Assembly (NCBI GenBank): GCA_031556035.1
Contig: JAVBTT010000010.1
Span: forward strand, 44,613-108,612
Origin: JAVBTT01 sp031556035
GTDB lineage: Bacteria; Bacillota; Clostridia; Oscillospirales; UBA929
Length of the DNA stretch: 64,000 nt
Direction: 5' to 3'
Shown piece after piece: positions 8,542-17,079 of this stretch. Below the pieces are notes generated by a model. It did not search any database. It was not told where the DNA came from and worked only from the letters and a program-made list of their open reading frames with translations. Both the position numbers and the translations under genes were made by a program. Each line of letters opens with the position of its first letter. Position 1 is the first letter of the stretch.

Positions 8542-9444
8542 ATGAACGATTCTATTCACAGGTATTTTAAGGTGGGAACGATACAATGGATGTCCCATCC
8601 GCCGGGAAAATACAATTTGCTTGATTCGTTAAAGCTTTTCACCCGCGATGACTATTTCGACGCCATTGAGATAACCTGGATAAAGGACGACGAAACGCGC
8701 GCGAAGGCTAAAGCCATCCTGGAACAGTCCGGCATGACGGTTTGTTACGGAGCTCAGCCGAGGCTGCTGGGCCCAAAGCTCAATCCAAATCATCTCATCG
8801 AGGATGAGCGGCTTGCCGCAGAGAAAACGCTCCTGGAGGCGATTGACGAGGCTGAATATATGGGCGCGAAAGGGATTGCGTTCTTGTCCGGCAAATGGGA
8901 CGCCGAGACAAAGGAGCTCAATTACGCCCAATTGTTAAAAACCACCCGCGCGGTATGCGATTATGCCGCCGCGAAAAATATGACGGTTGAGCTAGAGGTC
9001 TTTGACTTTGACTTAGACAAGGCTGCTCTGATTGGTTCCGCCCCCCTTGCGGCGCGATTTGCCGCGGATATGCGCACAAGCCACGGCAATTTTGGGTTGC
9101 TGGCGGATCTCAGCCACTTCCCGACTACCTATGAAACATCAAAATTTGCGGTGCAGGTTATGCGACCGTATATAACTCACCTGCATTTTGGAAATGCCGT
9201 GGTGAAACCGGGCTGCGAAGCCTTCGGCGATATGCATCCGCGTTTTGGATATCCAAACAGCTCAAACGGAATTGAGGAGTTGGTGGATTTCCTTTTTGTT
9301 TTAAGTCGGGAAGGCTTCTTTAACGAGCGGAACCCTCTGGTTTTATCCATGGAGGTGACTCCGCGCCCCGATGAAGACGCGGATATCGTCCTTGCAAACA
9401 CCAAACGCGCCCTAAACCGTGCATGGGCGCTTCTTGAGATTTAG
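8542..9444 (+). CDS. Sugar phosphate isomerase/epimerase-like TIM barrel (second copy)
   Basis: The protein has 300 residues from ATG 8542, with AAAGGAAAGG just before it. It belongs to the xylose-isomerase-like TIM barrel superfamily but is diverged from the copy at 5834. It shows YFDAIEITW near the start, MTVELEVFDFD with a candidate metal Glu, LLADLSHFP with Asp and His, HLHFGNAV and LSMEVTPRP. A long acidic connecting region separates the strands. Two such enzymes plus a FucI-like isomerase in one operon suggest successive isomerisation and epimerisation steps. The exact substrate cannot be told; hydroxypyruvate isomerase, tagatose epimerase and tetrose isomerase activities all exist in the superfamily. 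Confidence 0.82.
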   Translation: MNDSIHRYFKVGTIQWMSHPPGKYNLLDSLKLFTRDDYFDAIEITWIKDDETRAKAKAILEQSGMTVCYGAQPRLLGPKLNPNHLIEDERLAAEKTLLEAIDEAEYMGAKGIAFLSGKWDAETKELNYAQLLKTTRAVCDYAAAKNMTVELEVFDFDLDKAALIGSAPLAARFAADMRTSHGNFGLLADLSHFPTTYETSKFAVQVMRPYITHLHFGNAVVKPGCEAFGDMHPRFGYPNSSNGIEELVDFLFVLSREGFFNERNPLVLSMEVTPRPDEDADIVLANTKRALNRAWALLEI

Positions 9445-9458
9445 GTGGTAGTTAGAAT

Positions 9459-10424
9459 ATGAAAATAGTCATTCTGGACGGATACACTGAAAATCCCGGT
9501 GATCTAAGCTGGGAAGCTTTTGAAAGACTTGGCAGTCTCACGGTGTATGACCGCACCCCGCTTGCTGACGAAGCTGAAATTATCGCACGCGCCGGCGACG
9601 CGGACGCCTTGATTACCAATAAAACCCCGATATCCGCCGCGGTGCTGGAGGCCTGCCCAAATATAAAATACATCGGCGTACTTGCGACCGGCTACAATGT
9701 TGTCGACGTCAAGACAGCTAAAGCGAAAGGAATTCCAGTCTGCAATGTGCCCGTTTACGGTACGGCTGCCGTCGGGCAGTTCGCTGTCGCGCTACTGTTG
9801 GAAATATGCCACCATGTCGGGCGGCACGACAGGGCAGTGCATGAGGGACGCTGGGAAAGCTGCCCCGATTTTTGCTTTTGGGACTATCCCTTGATTGAGC
9901 TGGAAGGCAAGACGATGGGCATTATCGGCTTTGGGCGGATCGGCCAAGCTACGGGGAGGATTGCGAAAGCCATGGGAATGAAAGTGGTCGCGTATGACCT
10001 GTACCCCGTAGACGACGGGAGGGAAATAGCCGAATATATTCCGCTGGATGAGCTCTATGCGAGATCCGACGTGATCAGCTTGCATTGTCCGCTGTTTCCG
10101 TCAACCGAGGGCATAATAAATAAGAGCAGCATTTCGAAAATGAAGGATGGCGTTATTATTATCAACAATTCCCGCGGGCCTCTGATTAACGAGCGGGAGC
10201 TCGCGGATGCGCTTAATTCGGGAAAGGTTCGCGCGGCAGGGCTGGACGTGCTTTCGTACGAGCCTGCCAGAAGCGACAATCCTCTTCTGAAGGCGAAAAA
10301 CTGCATCATTACCCCGCATATCTCCTGGGCGCCCATTGAAAGCCGAGCCAGACTGATGGATATTGCGGCAAGCAATCTCGCGGCGTTTATAAAGGGCGCG
10401 CCGGAAAACGTGGTTAACAGATAG
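9459..10424 (+). CDS. D-2-hydroxyacid dehydrogenase (glyoxylate/hydroxypyruvate reductase type)
   Basis: This 321-residue NAD(P)-dependent enzyme is of the D-isomer-specific 2-hydroxyacid dehydrogenase family. The dinucleotide fold motif GFGRIG is at 157-162, and the catalytic triad is visible as Arg239 (NNSRG), Glu268 (SYEPA) and His287 (ITPHISW). Overall spacing and the TGYNVVD segment resemble glycerate dehydrogenase/hydroxypyruvate reductase more than lactate or phosphoglycerate dehydrogenases. It closes the operon, 14 nt after the previous gene. It would reduce a short 2-oxo acid (glyoxylate or hydroxypyruvate) to the hydroxy acid and reoxidise NADH, which suggests such a product arises in the pathway. 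Confidence 0.93.
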   Translation: MKIVILDGYTENPGDLSWEAFERLGSLTVYDRTPLADEAEIIARAGDADALITNKTPISAAVLEACPNIKYIGVLATGYNVVDVKTAKAKGIPVCNVPVYGTAAVGQFAVALLLEICHHVGRHDRAVHEGRWESCPDFCFWDYPLIELEGKTMGIIGFGRIGQATGRIAKAMGMKVVAYDLYPVDDGREIAEYIPLDELYARSDVISLHCPLFPSTEGIINKSSISKMKDGVIIINNSRGPLINERELADALNSGKVRAAGLDVLSYEPARSDNPLLKAKNCIITPHISWAPIESRARLMDIAASNLAAFIKGAPENVVNR

Positions 10425-10476
10425 TGTATGCGGGCTTGACAGGAAGGAGGGCGTTTAAACGGCAGACAACACATTA

Positions 10477-10577
10477 TACTAATACCTGTTTAAAACCTGA
10501 CGGCATTAATCTGCAAAAGCCTGCTGCGGCAAGCTTTTGCAGATTTCCAAACGGAAGGTTTTAACATGGGATTAGGA
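10477..10577. repeat. Dispersed 100-bp element with terminal inverted repeats (copy 2, inverted)
   Basis: It starts TACTAATACCTGTTTAAAAC and ends GGTTTTAACATGGGATTAG; read on the minus strand it aligns end to end with 2404-2503. The core of this copy forms its own hairpin (TCTGCAAAAGCCTG against AAGCTTTTGCAGA). It fills most of the gap between the catabolic operon and the GH172 gene. Confidence 0.72.
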
Positions 10578-10632
10578 AAAGAGAGTAGACGTAGTTGCTC
10601 GTCATCCAAAATTACAAACGAGGGGTATGATT

Positions 10633-13600
10633 ATGAATTCTAATAAACTGATAATTCGGAGACTGGCGGCGCTGACGCTGGTGGGCTTTCTAGTGTTAAC
10701 CTCCGTTTCGAGCGTTGCCGTTTTCACTCCGCATTCAGATGAAAACACCGGCAAGCTTGCGGCGGCGGAGATTACGCCGGTCGTCCCTGTTGGGCTGGAC
10801 ACATACCGCATGTGGGATCGGTGGGCTTATCAGAGGATTGGCGTAAGGACATACATGAGGTGTACCTATGACCGCCGAGGCGGAAATGAATCCGCCGACG
10901 CGAGCCATTATCTGTATCAGGAAAACGAGGCGTCCTCGGGGACGAAGCTGCTCAGTTATCCGCTTGACATCGAGGGAACGGGCGTTCTGTACTGTGCCAG
11001 AGCGAATCACTGGCATGGCAGCCCGTGGCACTACGAACTTGACAATACCAGGGTTGTTATCAGCACGTCTGACACCGCCAGGAAAACGGCCAGCAACTTA
11101 AACTCGACATATCTGCCAAAGGATATCTACCCGGCCCCTCTGGCCAGCACCTACTCACAGAACAGTGGCGCGAGCATGATGGGCGTCCCCATATCGTTTG
11201 CGGAAAAATTCCGGATCGGATATGAGTACACGGATTATGGGACCGGATATTTCATATACAGCCTGTATAACCGCGACGCCAATTTGTCAATGCCCATAGC
11301 GACGTTTGACTCCGCTACCCCTCCGGACGAGGACGTGAGGAGTCTGCTTAACAAAGCGGGACAGGATCTTATTCCGCAGACCGGTACATACGACGCCAAT
11401 CAGATGGGCATTCACGAGTCATCCGGAATCACGACGCTGGCGGCAAACTCAACTGAAACGCTTGTGACCATCAATGAAGCGCCCTCCACTATACGCGCAA
11501 TCAATTTTTCTGTCCCAGTCGATAAAATATCCAGCTTAATAAACACAAGGGTAAGAATTACCTGGGACAACCGGGCAATGCCCTCGGTAGACGCTCCTGT
11601 ACCTTTATTTTTTGGGGTTGGTAGGCTTCAAAACTCGCTTCCGTCATGCGAGTATCAAGTTAAGGGTTTTCCCCTGAACATAAAATACGACAGCAATCGC
11701 GCGTATCTGTCGTGTTATTTCCCCATGCCCTTCTTCATTAACGCCAAAATTGAGCTTGTGGAAACCGGCGGGGCTGAAATAAACGATATCAACTGGAGCG
11801 TCAGATACGCGCCATACACCGATCCCATCAACCATGTTTCATATTTCCACGCGACATATAACAATTTCCCCGACACGTCCATATACAGGAACAAAGACCT
11901 TGTGGCGCTGGACACAAGAGGAATTGAAGGCAGCGAGGAGTGGTCGGGCCAGTTTGTCGGGATGTCGTTTACATTTACCGATATGGATAGTCCGGTTATG
12001 GGTACGCTGGAAGGCGACCCGCGTTTCTTCTTTGACGACAGCAGGAGTCCGCAGGTTCAAGGCACCGGAACCGAGGAATGGGCTGGCGGCGGAGACTATT
12101 TCAAAGGCGGTACGCCAACGCTTCCGTTCTATGGACAGCCGACAAGAGGCTCGGCTTACCGTTATCTGCTGTCCGACCTGATGCCCTTTGGCAAAAACGC
12201 TGTGATAAGGCTGGAGCATGGCGCAACAAATACTTCCGTCGAGCCGTACCAATTTGTTTCGTACTGGTATGGGACTCCTAGCGCCACCCTTGTGCAGACG
12301 GATTTGCTTAAGGTTGGCGATTTGGAAAGCGAGCGGTCACACGGTTATGACTCCCCCCAGGCCTCTGAGCCGTATTCCCTGACGTCGCGCTACGAGGAGG
12401 GCCCGGACGCGGGATTTTCCGCCGAAACCGATATCGGCAGATACACCAGAGGAGACTCTAAATTTACCCTTGAGGTGGAGCCTGATAATTTGGGCGTCCT
12501 GTTGCGCAGGAAACTGGATTACAAGTATCCCAATCAGCGAGCTGAGGTGTACATTGCCGACGGCGACGCGCAAAGCCCCAAATGGGAGCTTGCCGGCGTA
12601 TGGTATCTGGCGGGATCAAATACCTGCATCTATTCTGATCCTCCCGGCGAGTTTGATTTGGCAATGCACAATGTACAAACCTCCAACCGCCAGTTCAGGG
12701 ATGACGAGTTTATTGTGCCCAGCAGCCTGACGCATGGCTTATCGAAAATGAAGGTGTGGATAAGATTTACTCCGGTTAACAGGGAGCTTTACCCAAAGGT
12801 TGAATATCCGGAAATGTCCGCATGGAGTGAATTCGAGTATAAGGCCTACTGCTACAGGATGCCGGAAGCGCCCGTACAGCTGCCGGAGGATACCGGCAAC
12901 CCTGAAATCAGCGAAATAGCTGTCAGTGACATATTGGACAATGAGGCTGTGGTAACATTTAACACTGACGAATGGACTTCAGTTTCCATTGAGTATGGTG
13001 CCAAGGTGTCCAGCCTTGATTTAACATTAAGCGGCGGCGAAGGCTTCAAAACCAGTCATCTGTATAAGCTGGAGGGGTTGAGTCCTAATACTGATTATTA
13101 CTATAGAATTATTGCCGCCGATTTAGCGGGCAACGAGACTGTTTCGCAGGTGAAATCCTTCGCAACGGGCGATCCCGCGCCGCATTCGCCTTATATCCTG
13201 TTATACGAAGCCGAGGACCTGTTATACATGTCGCCCACGAAAGACCTCGTCTCCTCGGAAAACGACGCCGGCTGCAGCAACGGCGCTTACCGCGTCTTAA
13301 ACGGGAACGCAAAGGACGACAGGCTCCAGTTTAACGTCAATGTCCCGCAAACAGGACTGTATGAGATATATGTCGGCGGCAGAAAATCAAGTACCGAAGG
13401 GGTGTACCAGCTTTCAATCAACAGCGCAAACCAGGGGACGCCTCAAAATCAGTACGCCGATTCTGTTGAAATATCTGAGTCGAGTCTGGGCCGAAAGCTG
13501 TTCAGCACCACTGGAAACAATACATTCAGGTTTACAGTGACTGATGGAGTCAATGACGGCTTCACATGCAGTATTGACTATATCAAGCTGGTTAAAATCA

Positions 13601-14037
13601 GCCCCGCCACCGACACGCGTATAGTGTACCAGGCTGAAAACATCCCTGCCGCTTCCGCGCAGGGAAGGGCAATAACCAATGAGAACGACACGCGTGTCGA
13701 AAACGCGACGTGGGTGCAGCTTCACGCCACTGAGGCGGGAGACAGCATTGATTTCACGGTACACGTACCGGCTGCAGGCACATATTCTGTCTCCACGCTC
13801 TATAAAACCCTCAATACAAGGGGTATCATCCAGCTGTATGTTGATGGTGAGCCTGTTGGCGCGCCGGTTGATATGTATTCGGAGCAGCAATTGTATATTC
13901 CGTTTGACTGGGGCAGGGTAACATTCACGAGCCCCGGCAACAAGATATTTACATTCGCGGTGACAGGAAGCAATCCCGTCAGCAAGGGGTTTAGCTGCAG
14001 CGTCGACTATATTAAGCTGACCGGGGTAAAAAATTAG
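10633..14037 (+). CDS. Secreted GH172 (DUF2961) glycosidase with FnIII and two CBM6-like modules
   Basis: The protein has 1134 residues and an N-terminal signal peptide (hydrophobic stretch to about residue 28). Residues roughly 45-590 form a DUF2961/GH172 domain: an early TYRMWDRWAYQR and DIEGTGVLY, then FFFDDSRSP and the signature GTGTEEW at 477-483, where acidic residues sit in known family members. Residues about 755-850 are a fibronectin type III domain (NTDYYYRIIAADLAGNE). Two CBM6-like beta-sandwich modules follow (855-995 and 995-1134), each opening with YEAE or YQAE and closing with SxDYIKL. GH172 enzymes act on fructofuranosyl or arabinofuranosyl linkages; the substrate here is unknown. 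ATG 10633 is preferred over ATG 10627 because GAGGGG lies 7 nt before it. Confidence 0.85.
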   Translation: MNSNKLIIRRLAALTLVGFLVLTSVSSVAVFTPHSDENTGKLAAAEITPVVPVGLDTYRMWDRWAYQRIGVRTYMRCTYDRRGGNESADASHYLYQENEASSGTKLLSYPLDIEGTGVLYCARANHWHGSPWHYELDNTRVVISTSDTARKTASNLNSTYLPKDIYPAPLASTYSQNSGASMMGVPISFAEKFRIGYEYTDYGTGYFIYSLYNRDANLSMPIATFDSATPPDEDVRSLLNKAGQDLIPQTGTYDANQMGIHESSGITTLAANSTETLVTINEAPSTIRAINFSVPVDKISSLINTRVRITWDNRAMPSVDAPVPLFFGVGRLQNSLPSCEYQVKGFPLNIKYDSNRAYLSCYFPMPFFINAKIELVETGGAEINDINWSVRYAPYTDPINHVSYFHATYNNFPDTSIYRNKDLVALDTRGIEGSEEWSGQFVGMSFTFTDMDSPVMGTLEGDPRFFFDDSRSPQVQGTGTEEWAGGGDYFKGGTPTLPFYGQPTRGSAYRYLLSDLMPFGKNAVIRLEHGATNTSVEPYQFVSYWYGTPSATLVQTDLLKVGDLESERSHGYDSPQASEPYSLTSRYEEGPDAGFSAETDIGRYTRGDSKFTLEVEPDNLGVLLRRKLDYKYPNQRAEVYIADGDAQSPKWELAGVWYLAGSNTCIYSDPPGEFDLAMHNVQTSNRQFRDDEFIVPSSLTHGLSKMKVWIRFTPVNRELYPKVEYPEMSAWSEFEYKAYCYRMPEAPVQLPEDTGNPEISEIAVSDILDNEAVVTFNTDEWTSVSIEYGAKVSSLDLTLSGGEGFKTSHLYKLEGLSPNTDYYYRIIAADLAGNETVSQVKSFATGDPAPHSPYILLYEAEDLLYMSPTKDLVSSENDAGCSNGAYRVLNGNAKDDRLQFNVNVPQTGLYEIYVGGRKSSTEGVYQLSINSANQGTPQNQYADSVEISESSLGRKLFSTTGNNTFRFTVTDGVNDGFTCSIDYIKLVKISPATDTRIVYQAENIPAASAQGRAITNENDTRVENATWVQLHATEAGDSIDFTVHVPAAGTYSVSTLYKTLNTRGIIQLYVDGEPVGAPVDMYSEQQLYIPFDWGRVTFTSPGNKIFTFAVTGSNPVSKGFSCSVDYIKLTGVKN

Positions 14038-14087
14038 CGCGGGACGGCAAATTTGAATTGTATTTATAAAAACTGAGGAGAATATTT

Positions 14088-16916
14088 ATGAAAATAAAAA
14101 AAATACTGTCGCTTGCTTTATGCCTGTGCATAATAAGCGCCGTATTCCCCTTTGCAGTTGCCGTTCCCGATGACGGGGACGCCACGGCCAAGCACTATAC
14201 ATATTCCGATATTGCGAATCAGATGTTGGATATGAGACATGCGGCCAAGATTCCGTCCCCCGGCGAGGCGAGCTCCCTGTGGTCATCTTCCGACAGGGCG
14301 GCTCAATTTAATACGGAGACCGACAAATACGACAACTGGAGCTCAAACAGCGACTGGACAGGCTACATCAGCCGCGAACAAATCTCAGGCTACCAATACC
14401 GCTATCTTATTGCGGATATGGAGGGGCCTGGCGTAATTTGGCGCATTTGGTGCGCTAAGCCCGCAAACGCGATTATAGAGATATGCATAGATGACGATAC
14501 ATACGAGACACCCACCATCACAAAAAACTGGAGCAGCCTGTTCACCGGCAACGACTCATACTTCAGCTTCCCCGGGTTGAGCTACACCAACAGCGCCCAG
14601 GGCAGGAACTGCTATCAGCCCATCACCTACAACAAGTCCTGCAAAATTTACATCCGCAATACGGAGTTCCCGCTGAACTTCCCATATCAGGTAACATACT
14701 CAACCTTGCCTGAGGGCTCTGAGGTAGAGAGTTCGTCCGGCTCGCTGAGCGAGGAGCAGAGCGCGGCCCTCTCTGCCGTAAATGATTTTTTCCAAAACAA
14801 GATCGGGGAAAATCCCAACAGCCTCAGCGATGTCAGGAAGAGCGTGAAGCAGTGGTTTAATATCCCCGCTAAGGGCAAAACCACAGTTCTTGACTTTGAC
14901 GGCGCTGGCGCAATCGCGCAATTCAAGATCAGGCCGGATATCCCTTTCCAGAGCCTGAGCGAGAACGAGATTTTGCATATTATGAAGGAGCTTACGGTCA
15001 GCATGTATTGGGATGACGAAAGCACCCCCAGCGTGTGGGCTCCTCTGTGCGACTTCTTCGGCGACTCCGGCGGGTGCGATGTGTACAGGACACTCCCCAT
15101 GGGATATACGGAAAACGGCGAATTCTACTGCTACATCTATATGCCGTTCAAAACAGGCGCGAGGATCGTAATCGGCAACGACGGCGCAGTGGGGAGAGGC
15201 CTTAATATGGATATTGCCGTTGTGCCCCTGGAGGGGGACGCTGACGACTATCTGCGGTTTCACGCCAAATGGCACAGAGGGTTATACAGCGAAAACGCCG
15301 ATCGTCAGCCGGATTATTCCGTGTTGAGAACCGAAGGAGCGGGGCGCTTCCTGGGTTTATCCCTGCATGCCTATAAAGCAGACGACAATAGAGATCCAGC
15401 CGCGTTCTGGTGGGGAGAGGGCGACGAAAAATTCTTTGTTGACGGGGAGAAGTTCCCCTCCACCTTCGGCACGGGCACTGACGATTATTTCGGTTACGCC
15501 TGGGGCGACCCCGCCGCATTTGCCGCCCCATACCACGCCCAGACGTTCGCGGGTGAAAGTACGCATCTGAAGGGGCACAAGTCAAACGTGAGGTATCAGC
15601 TTAATGACAATGTCCCGTTCTTTGATTCCTTTGACGGATTCATTGAAAAATACTATCTCACCAGCGCGGAATATGGCATCACGTCTTACTGGTATCTGTC
15701 GGAGGATGGAACCGACTCGTACGAGCCAAAATCCCTGAAGGCTCGCACCGACTACTTCGGCGAACGCGGCAAGACATACCTTTCCCATTACGAGGACGAT
15801 TTTTCAAGTGGAAAGGTAAACCTGCTGTCCTATATCGCAGACAGCAACATTTACGCCTCCGGGGACAAAAACGTTGCATTGGAAAACAAGGCGGCCTTGA
15901 TTGACTATAGGCTGCACACTCCGGAGACAGACCCAACCTCAAGCTCCAGGTGGGGCAGGATGTTCTCGCACTATGTAGCAGGCTCACAGACCGCCACCCC
16001 CAATCCCGACCCCGCTTTTGGCCATGACCCAGCTCTTGGAAACCGCGTCTGGTTCGCGTTCGATTTGGGCGCGCTGGAAACCTTCGATTCTTATCAGGAG
16101 CTCGGTACGACACTGTCCCGCTGGGATAGCGACATGAATTTGAATTTGCGCTCCTGGACAATGGAAATTACCAATGACGATAATCCGAACTGGAAAGAAA
16201 AAACCGGCTGGACTCAAGTGGACCAGGTTGCTGATAACCGCAGCGAGGTTGTGAACCGTGTTTTACCGGAGCCCGTTACAGCTCGTTACGTCAGATTTAT
16301 TGTCGACAGGGCCAACTGGATTTCGGGCGCCGGTTCCAACAGGGTAAGAATTGGCGCAATAAAGATTTTCGAGTCCGATTCAGTCCCGAAAATTGAGGCC
16401 AGGGTCAGCCCGACAACTATTGTAACCGGATGCGCCGCCAATGTTAACGTCAATGTGGTGAGTAGCGGTATGGAGGAAGACGTTATAACCATAACACTGT
16501 TTAATCAAACGCTGGAGGTTGGCGATGACGGTTTGGCGAGATTCAGATTTGAAGCGAGCGAAGTTCCGGAAGCCGGCGTTTATAGTCCCGTTGTCAGGGT
16601 AAACGGCGAGGAGAGGCCGACTGAAGGCAGGCTGACAGTAGTGCCGCTGGACAACGACATTTGGACAATGAGCGTGATTCCAGGCTCAACCGATACCGCG
16701 CTGGGATTCCTTCCGGAAATAGCGCCTAAAAAAGGCTCCAGCTTTATCGTGCTTGTCAACGGTTCGGAAAAGGCATTTATCAAGGAGGGCAACAGCCTGA
16801 TCATTCCTTGCGTCGTAAACGACGGAGACGTCATCGTGGTTAAAAACGTCAAATTCCCAGTCCTCTTTCCAAGCTACTCCTTTACATTCACGACCACCTA
16901 CATCGCTCAAGCTTGA
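14088..16916 (+). CDS. Secreted GH172 (DUF2961) glycosidase with F5/8C-like domain and shared C-terminal module
   Basis: This 942-residue protein has a signal peptide (to about residue 25). The GH172/DUF2961 domain spans about 35-560 and is closer to the family consensus than the upstream gene: MEGPGVIWRIW, then GDEKFFVDGEKFPS and the signature GTGTDDYFGYAWGD beginning at residue 461. Residues about 590-765 resemble a discoidin (F5/8 type C) carbohydrate-binding domain (VWFAFDLG, ARYVRFIVD). The last 85 or so residues (LDNDIWTM... FPSYSFTFT) match the ends of the convergent subtilase and of the PHP protein. It lies 50 nt after the first GH172 gene and is probably co-transcribed. Two different GH172 enzymes in tandem suggest one polysaccharide target. 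Confidence 0.86.
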   Translation: MKIKKILSLALCLCIISAVFPFAVAVPDDGDATAKHYTYSDIANQMLDMRHAAKIPSPGEASSLWSSSDRAAQFNTETDKYDNWSSNSDWTGYISREQISGYQYRYLIADMEGPGVIWRIWCAKPANAIIEICIDDDTYETPTITKNWSSLFTGNDSYFSFPGLSYTNSAQGRNCYQPITYNKSCKIYIRNTEFPLNFPYQVTYSTLPEGSEVESSSGSLSEEQSAALSAVNDFFQNKIGENPNSLSDVRKSVKQWFNIPAKGKTTVLDFDGAGAIAQFKIRPDIPFQSLSENEILHIMKELTVSMYWDDESTPSVWAPLCDFFGDSGGCDVYRTLPMGYTENGEFYCYIYMPFKTGARIVIGNDGAVGRGLNMDIAVVPLEGDADDYLRFHAKWHRGLYSENADRQPDYSVLRTEGAGRFLGLSLHAYKADDNRDPAAFWWGEGDEKFFVDGEKFPSTFGTGTDDYFGYAWGDPAAFAAPYHAQTFAGESTHLKGHKSNVRYQLNDNVPFFDSFDGFIEKYYLTSAEYGITSYWYLSEDGTDSYEPKSLKARTDYFGERGKTYLSHYEDDFSSGKVNLLSYIADSNIYASGDKNVALENKAALIDYRLHTPETDPTSSSRWGRMFSHYVAGSQTATPNPDPAFGHDPALGNRVWFAFDLGALETFDSYQELGTTLSRWDSDMNLNLRSWTMEITNDDNPNWKEKTGWTQVDQVADNRSEVVNRVLPEPVTARYVRFIVDRANWISGAGSNRVRIGAIKIFESDSVPKIEARVSPTTIVTGCAANVNVNVVSSGMEEDVITITLFNQTLEVGDDGLARFRFEASEVPEAGVYSPVVRVNGEERPTEGRLTVVPLDNDIWTMSVIPGSTDTALGFLPEIAPKKGSSFIVLVNGSEKAFIKEGNSLIIPCVVNDGDVIVVKNVKFPVLFPSYSFTFTTTYIAQA

Positions 16917-16923
16917 TATTCTA

Positions 16924-16952
16924 GGTTTTCCCGAATTCACTTCGGGAAAACC
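16924..16952 (+). terminator. Terminator-like hairpin after the GH172 pair
   Basis: GGTTTTCCCGAA and TTCGGGAAAACC form a perfect 12-bp stem with a 5-nt loop, seven bases after the stop codon region. The T-run that follows is poor. Confidence 0.6.
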
Positions 16953-16997
16953 GTTCTCTGTGAGCAGCCTCAGCGGCGACAGCTTGCCCTCGTTTTC

Positions 16998-17021
16998 GAT
17001 GACAAACTGTAGTTTGTCATC
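16998..17021. repeat. Short perfect inverted repeat
   Basis: GATGACAAACT and AGTTTGTCATC are 11-bp complements around GT, between the two terminators of the convergent genes. Its role is unclear. Confidence 0.5.
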
Positions 17022-17026
17022 GGTCT

Positions 17027-17066
17027 AAAAGCCCGGCCCCCGCCGTTTGGCGGGGGCCGGGCTTTT
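17027..17066 (-). terminator. Strong bidirectional terminator for the convergent subtilase
   Basis: AAAAGCCCGGCCCCCGCC pairs with GGCGGGGGCCGGGCTTTT, a perfect 18-bp stem-plus-tails with a 4-nt loop and A/T runs on both sides. It lies just beyond the subtilase stop codon. Confidence 0.92.
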
Positions 17067-17079
17067 ATCTTGGCTTTAC

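Noticed and set aside
4390..10424. D-apiose catabolism (isomerase, kinase, split transketolase)
   Set aside because: No apulose kinase is present in the operon, and TRAP uptake does not suit a neutral sugar. It remains possible if the kinase lies elsewhere.
4390..10424. Sulfoquinovose breakdown by the sulfo-transketolase route
   Set aside because: That route ends with sulfoacetaldehyde metabolism by other enzyme types, and no sulfoquinovosidase is present. The terminal D-2-hydroxyacid dehydrogenase fits a 2-oxo acid better.
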